DNA of 64,000 nucleotides from Rhodanobacter sp. (GCA_040371205.1 AP031382.1:1981562-2045561), one strand, 5' to 3'. Counted from the stretch's first letter, positions 33,869 to 42,561 are shown. Notes: generated by a model from the sequence alone, not told the origin. Translations and numbers: made by a program.

Positions 33869-34312
33869 ATGTGCGACTGCAGCTCGTTTGCTGACCTCTC
33901 TGCCCTGCTGTCGCCTTTGCCGACGGCGAACCCACCGGCTGACTTGTTCCATGGCGGTTGTTTCCCACCAGGTGCCCAGCTCTCGTCCTTCTATTGCGGG
34001 ATGTGGTGCAGCGATACCTTCCAAGGCGCGGAGGAGTATGCGCGCTGGGGCAAACAACCTGGCATGCAGACGGGCGTGATCCAGTTGAAAGTCACGGCCC
34101 CGATGGCATTGAAGGTTTTGCCGCAATCGCCGCTGACTTTCCTGAAACAGCACTACGGCATGAATTTTCCGGCCCATCGGATCATCAATCGGGACCTCTG
34201 CTGCACGCTGGGGAAGTTGGGCGTGGCGGGTCTCGTGTATCCGTCGGGCCAGGAATGGTTCCTGTGCCACGCGCACCAATTCGCCACCCTCGGGAAGCAC
34301 ACAGTGATTTAG
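33869..34312 (+). CDS. ADP-ribosyltransferase-like small protein
   Basis: 147 aa, opposite in strand to its neighbours. DLFHGGCFPPGAQL, then FYCGMWCSDTFQGAEEYARW (about 26-62) follows the pattern of small ADP-ribosyltransferase-fold proteins (HG start, then a G-x-[WY]-x-[ST] strand and A-x-x-YA helix). The end, VAGLVYPSGQEWFLCHAHQF, resembles their terminal strand (G-hydrophobic...E-x-hydrophobic...P/H-x-Q). Catalytic residues are not certain. It may be a transferred effector or toxin. Its stop overlaps that of traD on the other strand by 4 bp. Confidence 0.5.
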   Translation: MCDCSSFADLSALLSPLPTANPPADLFHGGCFPPGAQLSSFYCGMWCSDTFQGAEEYARWGKQPGMQTGVIQLKVTAPMALKVLPQSPLTFLKQHYGMNFPAHRIINRDLCCTLGKLGVAGLVYPSGQEWFLCHAHQFATLGKHTVI

Positions 34313-36420
34313 TGGCCCGCGGCACCCTGCTTGATGCGTTCAATGGCCGCTGAGGGTTTGAGCTCGGCAAAGGGGTTGGCCTCCGGGTCCCGGTGATCGG
34401 GGCCCGGTTCGGGTTCGTGCCGCGCTTCGTAAATGAAATCCTTGTTGCTGCCCATGGCCTTGATCAGCAACTCCTTGGGGATACCCGCCTCTTCCAGGGC
34501 CTCGCGTGCTTCCCGCCACTTCGCGTCCAGCTGACGTCGATGATCTTTGCGCCGTGCCTCTTCCTGTTGCTTGACCTCCGTTTTCTGGGTTTCGGCGGTG
34601 GCCGCTTCCGCCAGGCGCCGTTCGTTCTTGGTGGGTTCCGGCTTCGTGCCCGGCTTCGCGGGTCCCAGTGTCCATTTGGCAGGTCGGTGCGCACTGCGCC
34701 GCTTCGGTGCCGGCGTTCCGGGGAAATCCAAGGTGAGGATGTCGGGGCCCACGCCGGACACCATGGCGCGAATGGCCCACCCACCGGGGTAGCGGCGCCC
34801 TGTCTGCTTGCCCAGATCGCCGATCTCATGCGGTTGCACCACGGCACGGTTTTCTTCATGCACCGAGGTGCTGCTTCCCTGCCCGTTCGTGTTGACGGCG
34901 GTGATGCTCCACCGGGCTTTGCCGAGGCCTTCGGCGATTTCATCGCGGCTCTTGCTCGGCTGCATCCGGAAGATGACTTGCGTGCCAAACATCGACATCA
35001 AGGTTTCGCGCACGTGCTTCCCGTGCACGGCTTCCAGCTGCGCAAAATTTTGGCAACTGGCAAATACACAAATTCCGCGACTCCTGCCCCTTTCCACAAG
35101 GCCTGCAAAATCAATGCGACCAATGGCTGGAAGTTCGTCCCAAAAGAACAGGAGGCTTCTGCCCATCTCATTGTCGCCAAAGGCCGGGGACAACATGGCC
35201 GGCGCCAACACGTTGACGATGGAAGAGGCGAAGGCTTCGGTGGCGTGTTTGTCCGGTCCAGCTTGCAAGATGATCTGACGCGCCTTCCCTGTGTAGTCAT
35301 CCCGGATCCACTCTCGGAAAGAAAAGTGGGGCCGGAAATTGCCCGCACGATCCCTTCCATCCCGCCATGCTGTGGCCAATTCGTCAATGATTTTGGTGTA
35401 TCCGCTGAGCGTAGCCGTGATGCTCTGCGACGTGGCGCCCTCGCCCAGGAGCTGCACCGCTTTCGGGTAGTGCTCTTTCATGCGTTCAACAAAGGGGCCC
35501 AGCTCGTCGTTGACGCGTTCTTGCAGCAAGAGCCAATCCCAGTCCGTGCCGTATTGGTCTTGAAGGGACCGCAAGGTGCCTTCCAACAGCATCGCCGCGG
35601 CGGTGGTCCAGAACGGATCCTTGTCGTTGCGGGGGATCAACGAAGACGCCAGGGCCGCTGCATCGCTGGGTGAGAGGCAATCGCGGGCGATCGCCCACAC
35701 GTAACTGCGTTTGTCCCATGGGCACATCAGGATGCACGACTTGCCCAGGTAGCCCGCTGTGAAGTCTGCCTTCGTATCAAAAATGAAGGCCCTGTGGTTG
35801 GCGCGGAACACTTCTTTCAACCACAAGTGCAACAGAGTGGACTTGCCCGATCCGGGCGATCCCACCATCAGCACGCCGCGGGTGAAGCGGGTTTTGTGCA
35901 ACCACGGCAACTGAGGATGGATCGGCAAGAACCCTTCCTGGGGTTTGCCGTCAGGCCCACGGAGTTCCTGATTGAGCACCTGGCGCGCGGCCCCCATCGC
36001 TTCCTTGCCTTCGAGGAGGCGTGGACCTTCGATGTGTCGCATGCGGCGCCAGGGCGTGAAGCCAGCACGGAACGCGGCGATCCCAGCGGCGATGCCAGCC
36101 AGGAACCCGGGCAAAAGGCGCCAGTGCAACGCGGCGGGGGTGCTGTCGTAGCTGGCTGGATTGTCTGCCCAGATGCGCATGGGTGCATGAGGTTCAAGGG
36201 ACCACGCCAGGAGCCGGGGGTAGTTCCACCACTGGCTCAGGAAGCCCCCGGCGGGCATGTGGGGTAAGGCGTGCCACAACGCCGCGGATACACCCAGGCT
36301 CACAGCACCCGCGGCGACACCCCCGAGAAGCAAGGCAGTGTCCAGGCGACGGATCCACACCGCGGGCGGATGATCCGCGGGGACTTGTTCAAGAAACAGG
36401 GTGCGGATTTCTCGGGCCAC
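34309..36420 (-). CDS. traD: TraD/TrwB-type conjugative coupling protein
   Basis: 703 aa inner-membrane DNA translocase that connects the relaxosome to the type IV secretion channel. Two N-terminal membrane helices (about 28-50 and 102-120), Walker A GSPGSGKST (187-195), Walker B LLFFWDELPAIG with downstream ASCQNFAQLEAVHG, all as in TraD. The C-terminal 130 residues are charged and coiled (EVKQQEEARRKDHRRQLDAK), a plausible relaxosome-docking tail. It follows the ankyrin gene by 3 bp in the leftward unit from 38407. Confidence 0.93.
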   Translation of the reverse strand: MAREIRTLFLEQVPADHPPAVWIRRLDTALLLGGVAAGAVSLGVSAALWHALPHMPAGGFLSQWWNYPRLLAWSLEPHAPMRIWADNPASYDSTPAALHWRLLPGFLAGIAAGIAAFRAGFTPWRRMRHIEGPRLLEGKEAMGAARQVLNQELRGPDGKPQEGFLPIHPQLPWLHKTRFTRGVLMVGSPGSGKSTLLHLWLKEVFRANHRAFIFDTKADFTAGYLGKSCILMCPWDKRSYVWAIARDCLSPSDAAALASSLIPRNDKDPFWTTAAAMLLEGTLRSLQDQYGTDWDWLLLQERVNDELGPFVERMKEHYPKAVQLLGEGATSQSITATLSGYTKIIDELATAWRDGRDRAGNFRPHFSFREWIRDDYTGKARQIILQAGPDKHATEAFASSIVNVLAPAMLSPAFGDNEMGRSLLFFWDELPAIGRIDFAGLVERGRSRGICVFASCQNFAQLEAVHGKHVRETLMSMFGTQVIFRMQPSKSRDEIAEGLGKARWSITAVNTNGQGSSTSVHEENRAVVQPHEIGDLGKQTGRRYPGGWAIRAMVSGVGPDILTLDFPGTPAPKRRSAHRPAKWTLGPAKPGTKPEPTKNERRLAEAATAETQKTEVKQQEEARRKDHRRQLDAKWREAREALEEAGIPKELLIKAMGSNKDFIYEARHEPEPGPDHRDPEANPFAELKPSAAIERIKQGAAGH

Positions 36421-36423
36421 GGA

Positions 36424-36843
36424 TCAACGCTCCCGGCCCAGGCTCCGCTGCGCAAGCTCTTGGGAGAAAGCGACCATGGGCTTGCCGTAGGTCAGCATGT
36501 CGCGCAACTTCCCTGGCGTGACGCCATCGTGCGCGGCCACGTCAGGACTGGCACCGTGTTCCAACAGGAGTCGCCACACTTCGGGCTTCTTCTCGAAACA
36601 GAACGCGGCTTCATGGAGTGGCGTTCGACCGTCCAGATTCCGAACGTTGGGATCGGCGCCGGCATCAAGCAGCACTTTCATCGACTCCACGTTGCCGTTC
36701 ATCGTCGCCACATGCAGGGCGGTGTCCTGCATGTGCGGACTCTGGGCGTTGACGTTCGCACCTTCCGCCAGGGCTTTCTGAATCCCGGCGGGGTCGTTGT
36801 GCGCTGCAGCCCAGTGCAACTGTTGTTCGCGGGTCTCAGGCAT
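36424..36843 (-). CDS. Ankyrin-repeat protein
   Basis: 139 aa with about three to four ankyrin repeats: LHWAAAHNDPAGIQKALAEG, ALHVATMNGNVESMKVLLDA, then DGRTPLHEAAFCFEKKPEVW with RLLLEHGASPDV. No signal peptide. It is probably a protein-protein interaction module inside the traD-ardC operon. Two other ankyrin proteins are encoded in the window. Confidence 0.85.
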   Translation of the reverse strand: MPETREQQLHWAAAHNDPAGIQKALAEGANVNAQSPHMQDTALHVATMNGNVESMKVLLDAGADPNVRNLDGRTPLHEAAFCFEKKPEVWRLLLEHGASPDVAAHDGVTPGKLRDMLTYGKPMVAFSQELAQRSLGRER

Positions 36844-36844
36844 G

Positions 36845-37240
36845 TCACGCCACCCTCTTTAAGGGGTGCCGCATCCATTGGCGGCGCAAGGCCCACGTCC
36901 ACTCGTGCCGCAAGCTCCCGATGAGGTGAGATTCGATGGTGGCCCAGGGCCGCGTGTTGGCCTGGAATCGGGGTTCATGGCGCCAACGGGCTTCCGTCAT
37001 CGCATCAAGGACGACACCCAGGAGCCGACGCTGATCCATGGGTGCCAAGAACTTCTCTTTGGCGCCCTGCGCCAGGATGCGTTCGACCCTCGCTTGGGCA
37101 TTGCGCCGATCGCGGGCATGGGCCAAGACTTCCGGGGTGTGTTCACCCCAGATCGCACGTTCTTCAACACAGAGGCAATCGTGCGCGGCGCGGACCAACG
37201 CTTCACGGAGCACACCCGAACGAGCGGAAATGCGCTTCAT
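36845..37240 (-). CDS. Hypothetical basic protein in the traD-ardC operon
   Basis: 131 aa, basic, Trp/Arg-rich C-terminus (LRHEWTWALRRQWMRHPLKR). The ATG overlaps the ardC stop by 4 nt. The gene contains a perfect copy of the 16-bp operator at 37134-37149. No family recognised; nucleic-acid binding is plausible from composition. Confidence 0.65.
   Translation of the reverse strand: MKRISARSGVLREALVRAAHDCLCVEERAIWGEHTPEVLAHARDRRNAQARVERILAQGAKEKFLAPMDQRRLLGVVLDAMTEARWRHEPRFQANTRPWATIESHLIGSLRHEWTWALRRQWMRHPLKRVA
37134..37149. promoter_or_regulatory. Intragenic operator copy
   Basis: GGGGTGTGTTCACCCC, full match to both half-sites, inside the 36845-37240 coding region. No matching promoter is evident beside it. 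Confidence 0.45.
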
Positions 37241-38226
37241 CGGGTGGCTCCGGCCTGGGCGGGTTCGCGCGTGCGCTCCCGATGACGGGAACGCTGCGGT
37301 TCCCGTTGTTGCACAGGTTCCTTGATTTCGAGTTTGCGAGCTTCTTTCTGGGCATCCTTGAACAACACGTGGTCGTGGGTCATGACCAGATCGACGGCCT
37401 TCTGTGCATCCGCTGCAGCTCGGAAAATCTCTTCCGGGTCATCTCGAAGCACTTTCAACCAGGACTGCACGTAGCTCACGTGGTTCTGGTCCACCCCTTC
37501 GGTGGCCAGTCCCAGATGCGCGCAGCCCATCCAGGCCCCAATCTCTGCCCTCAATTCTTCCCGGCTGTAGCGCTCTGTGCCGAAGGAGCCACTCATGTCC
37601 CGCGCGAGCCGCGATGCGTGGCCTGTTGAGTGGATGACTTCGTGCATGGCCACGGAGTAATAGTGTTCAAGGCTTTTGAACTGTTGCGGCATCGGCAAAA
37701 CGATGCGATCGGCGGCGTGTGAATAGAAAGCCTGATCCCCAGCGCGATGCTCGATCGGCACCCCATAGGACTTGATCAGATCATCCGCCCGCGTGCAGGG
37801 CTCCCAGGTCACCTCCGGTTTGACGTAAGCCGGCAAGCCACTCAGTTGTTCGGCGTTGAACACACAAAACGGGACGCACTTCGGGCGCGCCAAGCGCACG
37901 GTTTCCTTGGCCTTCTTTTCCTCGTTCCACACTTCTTCGTCATAGATCCAGCGCATGCACAATGAGCTCTTTTCGCCAGGTCGGACACGAGCGCCCAATT
38001 GCTGGACGTGGTTGAACGTCATCCAACGCGGATCGTCGCGGCCCTGGCAGCTCAACGCGATAAAATTCCCGCCGTGATAAAAATTCCCCGTCACGGGATT
38101 GAACGGTCGAGAGCCATCCGGCATGGAGGGATCCCAAGGCTTCTGCCAGGGTGCAACCCCGGCTTCCAACTGCGCGATGATCTTGTCCGCAACGCGGCGC
38201 GCATACGGGACGCGTTCTTCACTCAT
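37237..38226 (-). CDS. ardC: ArdC-type antirestriction protein
   Basis: 329 aa from the ATG at 38226, which overlaps the preceding gene by 8 nt. N-terminal ArdC single-stranded-DNA-binding domain (PYARRVADKIIAQLEAGVAP, then WQKPWDP and NPVTGNFYHGGN). C-terminal zincin-like metallopeptidase domain with HEVIHSTGH (195-203) and a downstream Glu in ELRAEIGAWM. ArdC of IncW pSa protects incoming single-stranded DNA from restriction. Clustering with traD fits a role during transfer. The C-terminal tail is Arg/Gln-rich. Confidence 0.9.
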   Translation of the reverse strand: MSEERVPYARRVADKIIAQLEAGVAPWQKPWDPSMPDGSRPFNPVTGNFYHGGNFIALSCQGRDDPRWMTFNHVQQLGARVRPGEKSSLCMRWIYDEEVWNEEKKAKETVRLARPKCVPFCVFNAEQLSGLPAYVKPEVTWEPCTRADDLIKSYGVPIEHRAGDQAFYSHAADRIVLPMPQQFKSLEHYYSVAMHEVIHSTGHASRLARDMSGSFGTERYSREELRAEIGAWMGCAHLGLATEGVDQNHVSYVQSWLKVLRDDPEEIFRAAADAQKAVDLVMTHDHVLFKDAQKEARKLEIKEPVQQREPQRSRHRERTREPAQAGATR

Positions 38227-38407
38227 AGAAACGGTCCTCGCTGCGATCGCGGGCCATCCGTGCGTCTTCGAGGGACACGGCGTCCTCCTCGAAGGCACCC
38301 ATGCGTTCGGCTTCCTCCCACGTGAAGGAGGGGGTTCGGCTGCGCAGGGTCAGCGTGGGCCGCGGCTCAGGCCGCGGTTTCTTTCGGAACAGGGACAAGG
38401 GGGACAT
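38219..38407 (-). CDS. Small basic/acidic hypothetical protein, first gene of traD-ardC operon
   Basis: 62 aa. Basic N-terminus (LFRKKPRPEPRPTLTLRSR) and acidic C-terminus (MGAFEEDAVSLEDARMARD). It overlaps the ardC start. No promoter of the TTGACG type is seen before it; a 64-bp gap separates it from the divergent 38472 gene. Confidence 0.6.
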   Translation of the reverse strand: MSPLSLFRKKPRPEPRPTLTLRSRTPSFTWEEAERMGAFEEDAVSLEDARMARDRSEDRFYE

Positions 38408-38471
38408 GAGAGGAAATCCGCGGATACACTCCTAAGGACTTACCTCGAATCCGGATCGGATCAAGCCCCCT

Positions 38472-38729
38472 ATGGACAGCAACTCGCTCTACGCGATCTT
38501 TGTCATCACCGGCTGCACGATGGAAGCCGCGCCCACAGTGCAAGAAACCCTCAGGCCCTTGGCTGGATTTCATGAACTCAATCTGCTGGATCGTGCTTCA
38601 AATACCTGGTGCGCCACCTTCACGCGCGCCGAGGTTGCCCACCTGACCGATGAGGACCTGGATGCGGTGGTGGCGATGCGGCTGGGTCAGTTTCCGGAGC
38701 TTCGCGTCAAGCGTTCCAAGTTCTCCTGA
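38472..38729 (+). CDS. Hypothetical small protein
   Basis: 85 aa, soluble, weak ribosome-binding site. No motif recognised; a beta-rich segment (NTWCATFTRAEV) is followed by a helical one. It pairs with the next rightward gene 14 bp away. Confidence 0.55.
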   Translation: MDSNSLYAIFVITGCTMEAAPTVQETLRPLAGFHELNLLDRASNTWCATFTRAEVAHLTDEDLDAVVAMRLGQFPELRVKRSKFS

Positions 38730-38743
38730 GTGAGGCAGACGCC

Positions 38744-39034
38744 ATGACCACACCCGTCATCTGCCACATCTCGTCAGCTCACCCGGAAAAGATCGAGAAG
38801 CACTATGCGGAGGATCCCGATCACCCCCACCGATACAGCGGGACCATCGAGTTCACCGCGGTGTATGACGGGCACACCTACCTGGCCGACATTGTTTTCA
38901 GGTCGTCGGACTGGAAGGTGTTCGAAGACAACACGCTCATCGCCAAAGGCAAAGAGCGCGTGGGTGAGGTGATGGTGCCCGTGTCCTCGGTGCACACTGC
39001 ATATCTGCGCACGTTTCTGGAATGGCTCCTCTGA
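38744..39034 (+). CDS. Hypothetical small protein
   Basis: 96 aa with ribosome-binding site GTGAGG. Beta-rich and His-containing (YSGTIEFTAVYDGHTYLADI). No family recognised. It converges with the leftward 39039 gene with 4 bp between stops. Confidence 0.6.
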   Translation: MTTPVICHISSAHPEKIEKHYAEDPDHPHRYSGTIEFTAVYDGHTYLADIVFRSSDWKVFEDNTLIAKGKERVGEVMVPVSSVHTAYLRTFLEWLL

Positions 39035-39038
39035 TTTA

Positions 39039-39554
39039 TCACGCGAACCGAGGCGTGAGCCTTGGCGCGAAGCGGCGGCGCCATTGTTCCCATTGTCCCG
39101 TCTTGTTGGCCTGGGGTTTGGGCGCCTCGGGTTCCAAGTTCGTCACCGTCACCCGCCACTGGACGCTCGGCGCCGGGGGCGTGCGCCAGTCCAGGCCCAG
39201 GCTCGGGTAGAGTTTGGCCATCACCCGATCCATCGTGTAGCGCGGCACCAGGACTGGCACCCAGACACCGGGGGTTTCCCCGGGTGCCCACGGGCGCGGG
39301 TTTTGGCGGTAGGCCTGGATTTCACGCTGCAACGCCATGGGGTTGATCTGGGGCCGGAGCGTGTCTTGGAGCTGCCCCAACATGTCGCCCATATCCACGA
39401 GGTGTTCGAGGTGCTCCAGCCCGACGAACCCCAAGGTGCAGCTCGCCAGGTGCCCGGCGAAGGCTTCCAGGAACACGGACTCTTCCTGAGGTTCCAGGGT
39501 CTCTCGATCCAAGGGGACAAAGATTTTCAGCAAGTCGTAGCGCGGTGCGTTCAT
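39039..39554 (-). CDS. Hypothetical protein coupled to L,D-transpeptidase gene
   Basis: 171 aa, ATG overlapping the preceding stop (ATGA). The central part is hydrophobic and Leu-rich (LASCTLGFVGLEHLEHLVDM), but no clear membrane span is visible. The C-terminus is basic. Unknown; translational coupling suggests it works with the transpeptidase-like protein. Confidence 0.65.
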   Translation of the reverse strand: MNAPRYDLLKIFVPLDRETLEPQEESVFLEAFAGHLASCTLGFVGLEHLEHLVDMGDMLGQLQDTLRPQINPMALQREIQAYRQNPRPWAPGETPGVWVPVLVPRYTMDRVMAKLYPSLGLDWRTPPAPSVQWRVTVTNLEPEAPKPQANKTGQWEQWRRRFAPRLTPRFA

Positions 39555-40198
39555 GAGTCGTCTCCTGCGGTGCAAGCATTCGTGGGCGGTTGAAAAGCAA
39601 GGTCGATGGTCACGTGGGTGGGCCATTCGGGATAGGCGGCGCAATGGCGATGGGGTGCTCCCACCCCGTCGATGTAGAAATAGGCGCCACTGGCAGAGCC
39701 CCAGGCGCGGTCCAATTGCTCGATCGCGCCCATGGGGACGGCCGCACATCCTTCGGACCAGTCCGCATGGGCCGGTGACTTCGCGGTGGCCCCGGTGATG
39801 TAGTGAGAGGGGTGGAGCATCACATCCCGAGCAAAGGCGTTGCTGTTGGTCGGGTCCAGGCCAATGAGACGATAGGACCAGCCGTTCTTGCCGTTGTAGC
39901 GCTCACCGAGGGCATACAACCCAACGCTGCTCATGTTGCTGTCGGGCTTGTTCCCGAAACGCGTGGCGTAGCCAGTGCGGCCTGGATCGGATCCACTGCC
40001 ATGCTCCACCCATGTTTGCAGCACAACCTGAGGCTGGGAGGGATTGGACAGGTCCAGGGCCCAGAGCCGGGGCTGGGTGTTCTTCTCGTGCATGTCCGCG
40101 ATCAAAAGCCGTTGTGGGATGTGGCCGGCGGCACAAGTGGCTGAGGCCAATGCGTGGTGCATCACAGCGGGCGGTGGCAAAGTAGGATGAAGGTGCAT
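39551..40198 (-). CDS. Murein L,D-transpeptidase-like protein
   Basis: 215 aa. The domain layout (LLIADMHEKNTQPRLWALDL at the start, later SVGLYALGERYNGKNGWSYR, HPSHYITG and SEGCAAVP) matches the YkuD-like murein L,D-transpeptidase family, in which the Cys of the S-x-G-C motif is the nucleophile and an upstream His assists. The N-terminus is an unconvincing signal peptide, so the true start is uncertain. Enzymes of this kind remodel peptidoglycan; here it may open the wall for the transfer apparatus. A perfect operator copy lies inside the gene. Confidence 0.75.
   Translation of the reverse strand: MHLHPTLPPPAVMHHALASATCAAGHIPQRLLIADMHEKNTQPRLWALDLSNPSQPQVVLQTWVEHGSGSDPGRTGYATRFGNKPDSNMSSVGLYALGERYNGKNGWSYRLIGLDPTNSNAFARDVMLHPSHYITGATAKSPAHADWSEGCAAVPMGAIEQLDRAWGSASGAYFYIDGVGAPHRHCAAYPEWPTHVTIDLAFQPPTNACTAGDDS
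39652..39667. promoter_or_regulatory. Intragenic operator copy in the L,D-transpeptidase gene
   Basis: GGGGTGCTCCCACCCC, both half-sites exact, near the 3' end of the coding region. Confidence 0.4.
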
Positions 40199-40217
40199 GG
40201 TGAAACCCTAATTTGTC

Positions 40218-40274
40218 GGGGTGTCCTCACCCCATCTATACCTTTCACGTTAGACACAATCAGGGCGACGTCAA
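40218..40274 (-). promoter_or_regulatory. Promoter and operator of the L,D-transpeptidase operon
   Basis: Minus strand: -35 TTGACG (40274-40269), 16-bp spacer, -10 TAACGT (40252-40247), operator GGGGTGTCCTCACCCC (40218-40233) downstream. An ATCGAC box follows at about 40283. Confidence 0.7.
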
Positions 40275-40317
40275 GGCGACATCGACGCCGGATGACGTCA
40301 GAAAACGCCCACAAGAA

Positions 40318-40339
40318 AAGGGCCGCTCATGCGGCCCTT
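40318..40339 (-). terminator. Terminator after the ankyrin/coiled-coil gene
   Basis: AAGGGCCGC/GCGGCCCTT with a four-base loop, 4 bp after the stop of the leftward 40344 gene, followed on the minus strand by TTCTTG. Confidence 0.75.
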
Positions 40340-40343
40340 GTTC

Positions 40344-42380
40344 TCAGAAGCTGCGGCTCAGGCTTCGGCGCCGCGCCTTGTCCTGCTGCTGAATCGCGGC
40401 GCTGCGTTCATCCGGGGTCGGCGGTGCCATGCCACCCACCGGGATGGGCTGGTAGAAGCTGGAATGGCTCGGGCGATCCTGCCCGCCGCGACGGCCACCA
40501 CTGCCCTGCCCTTGGTCATCCTGGGACTGTTGCTGTTGCTGAGGTTGCAGCGCATTGCGGGCGGCCTCACCCAATGACGGCCGACGTCCAGGCTGCGGCA
40601 GCTCGACGTTGTTTTGCATCACGCGCTGCCCCAGGTTCAGGCGACTCTGTTCCTGCTGCTGTTCTTGTTTAGTGCGCGGCAGCTCCACGCTGCCGAATGC
40701 TTGGGTTTGCATGGATTGCTGCCTCTGTTGGGTTGCGGAATGAATGGCTTGCTCGAACTCGGTGCCCTTGGAAACGCGGCCCCGCTCGCCCGTCTCGATG
40801 TCATCCCGCCACGCCTGCGTGACGCCGAGGGGTTCCTTCTGGGTGCCTGCGTTGAAGTTCACGTCGGCCCCGGCCAGCACCAGGCGCCGGGCCACTTCGG
40901 GATCCTGAGTCATGTGCAAGGCGCTCTCGCCGGCTTCTCGTTCCAAGGGCTCCTGCGTGGGATGGCTGGCGTTGAAGAGGTCCAACGCGTCCACCTGCTG
41001 GACCTGAGCCGTGGTGCGCGCATTGGGATCCAGGCCGCGATCCAGAAAGGCCTGCGTCAACTCCGGCTTCGAGAGCATGTCCTCGTGCCACAGGCACTGC
41101 TGGACGTCGGCGCCGTGCTGGCAGAGCAGATCCACCATTTCAGGCGTCTGGGCACGCATCAGGGGGACCAGCGGGGAATCGAGGTTCGCGGCGAATTCGG
41201 AGATCTCGAAGTTGGGATCGGCCCCGTGGTCCAGGAGCCGTTGCACCAGGTCCAGCTTGTTCTGCTGGACGGCGGTGTGCAGCGGCGTGGTGTCGTCCGA
41301 GGCGCGGTCGTAGTCGGCGTTGTGGGCCTGGTGATCCAACGCCTGTTCAATCGCGGGCTCGATGGGCGTTTTGAACTCAGTCAGAGACACAGTGGCGCCA
41401 CCTGGCAGCTCCACATCCCCGTGCTGCATCAGATCCTCGTTCTGCTCCCACGGTTGGATCATGTTGAGATCGCGCAGTTCGGCGATGCGATCGCGGGCCT
41501 GGTCGAACTTCTCCCGGGCTTCTTGCTGGAACTCAGCAACGGGCTCGGCGTGTTCAACCTGGACCGGCGCTTCGATCTCGGGTTCCAGTTCATGTTGATG
41601 GCTCAGGTTGGTGACTTCCCAGCCCTTGCGCACGGCGTGGATTTTCTGTCCCTCCTCTTCCACTTCCACGGAACGGTCCGCACCAGTGCGCTTGACCTCG
41701 ATGCGGTCGCCCGCGCCAGCGCCGGCTTCTTCCACGGCGCGTTCAAGATCCACGCCCCAATGCTTGGTTTCTTTGCCATCATCGAGTCGAAGCTTCACGA
41801 AGTAAGACCGGCTGTTCTTCTCGACGTCCAAATAAGGCGCGAAACCGGATTCAAGCAACTCACCCGTGAAACGGTCAGCCGGATCTTGCCGGCGAGCAGT
41901 GGTCTGGGATGGTGAGGCCTGTTCATGCTGCTGCGCACGGGAAGCGGCGGCTGTTTCTTGGCGCTGCTGAGCAGCCTTTTCCTGCTGCTCACGCTCCTGT
42001 TCCAGTTGACGCCATCCCGCGCTGGCCTGGTCTTGCGAATGCACCAGGTTCTTGTCCAAGCGCCGCACTTCATCTCGGGCGTTGACGTGAGCAACGTGGG
42101 CATCAGCTTCCCGGGATGTGTAGCGGCGTTGGCGATCCTCGTGCTGGGCGAGCGTCGTGTTCTTGATCCAGCCGTTGTCGTGGAGCCAGGCGGACAGCTT
42201 GTGGCCCTCACGCCAGGTCTGGTGGTCTTGCGTCACCGTGTTCAGGCGATCGCGCAACTTTGACCAGGCGCTCTTGGCGCCGGCCGCGCGTTCGCGGGCG
42301 TCGGTCCCCAGGTCTTGATACATCGCAGCGTCTTCGAGGGAGCCGAGGACTTTCTCGTGTGTGGTGAGTTCTTGGTCCAT
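40344..42380 (-). CDS. Ankyrin-repeat protein with KfrB-like/relaxase-associated domain
   Basis: 678 aa. N-terminal 160 residues are charged coiled coil (QASAGWRQLEQEREQQEKAA). A domain at about 170-250 (NSRSYFVKLRLDDGKETKHW, then GVDLERAVEEAGAGAGDRIE) matches a small beta-rich module common in plasmid relaxase-associated and KfrB-like proteins. Residues 330-540 contain ankyrin repeats (TPLHTAVQQNKLDLVQRLLD, GESALHMTQDPEVARRLVLA). The C-terminus is Gln-rich and disordered. The combination suggests a large scaffold for the relaxosome or a transferred effector. Single-gene unit with its own promoter. Confidence 0.7.
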   Translation of the reverse strand: MDQELTTHEKVLGSLEDAAMYQDLGTDARERAAGAKSAWSKLRDRLNTVTQDHQTWREGHKLSAWLHDNGWIKNTTLAQHEDRQRRYTSREADAHVAHVNARDEVRRLDKNLVHSQDQASAGWRQLEQEREQQEKAAQQRQETAAASRAQQHEQASPSQTTARRQDPADRFTGELLESGFAPYLDVEKNSRSYFVKLRLDDGKETKHWGVDLERAVEEAGAGAGDRIEVKRTGADRSVEVEEEGQKIHAVRKGWEVTNLSHQHELEPEIEAPVQVEHAEPVAEFQQEAREKFDQARDRIAELRDLNMIQPWEQNEDLMQHGDVELPGGATVSLTEFKTPIEPAIEQALDHQAHNADYDRASDDTTPLHTAVQQNKLDLVQRLLDHGADPNFEISEFAANLDSPLVPLMRAQTPEMVDLLCQHGADVQQCLWHEDMLSKPELTQAFLDRGLDPNARTTAQVQQVDALDLFNASHPTQEPLEREAGESALHMTQDPEVARRLVLAGADVNFNAGTQKEPLGVTQAWRDDIETGERGRVSKGTEFEQAIHSATQQRQQSMQTQAFGSVELPRTKQEQQQEQSRLNLGQRVMQNNVELPQPGRRPSLGEAARNALQPQQQQQSQDDQGQGSGGRRGGQDRPSHSSFYQPIPVGGMAPPTPDERSAAIQQQDKARRRSLSRSF

Positions 42381-42434
42381 GCGGCCTCCTGGGGCTGCGA
42401 TGATGGATGGGTTGGAAACTGGTCTCTCTTGAAA

Positions 42435-42511
42435 AACATAGGCTCAGGCCGGCCGCCGTCAACCCCATATTTGGCGTCGATCAAGAGTCGATGACAGGGT
42501 GCGATCACCCC
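42435..42511 (-). promoter_or_regulatory. Promoter and upstream operator of the 40344 gene
   Basis: Minus strand: -35 TTGACG (42462-42457), 16-bp spacer, -10 TATGTT (42440-42435). Operator AGGGTGCGATCACCCC (42496-42511, one mismatch) lies 33 bp upstream of the -35. Confidence 0.65.
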
Positions 42512-42541
42512 AACAAAAGATGACGTAAGGACCCAAAGAAA

Positions 42542-42561
42542 AGGGCCGCATGAGCGGCCCT
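42542..42561 (-). terminator. Terminator after the VirD4-like ATPase gene
   Basis: AGGGCCGC/GCGGCCCT stem with ATGA loop, followed on the minus strand by TTTTCTTT, 8 bp after the stop at 42570. Confidence 0.85.
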
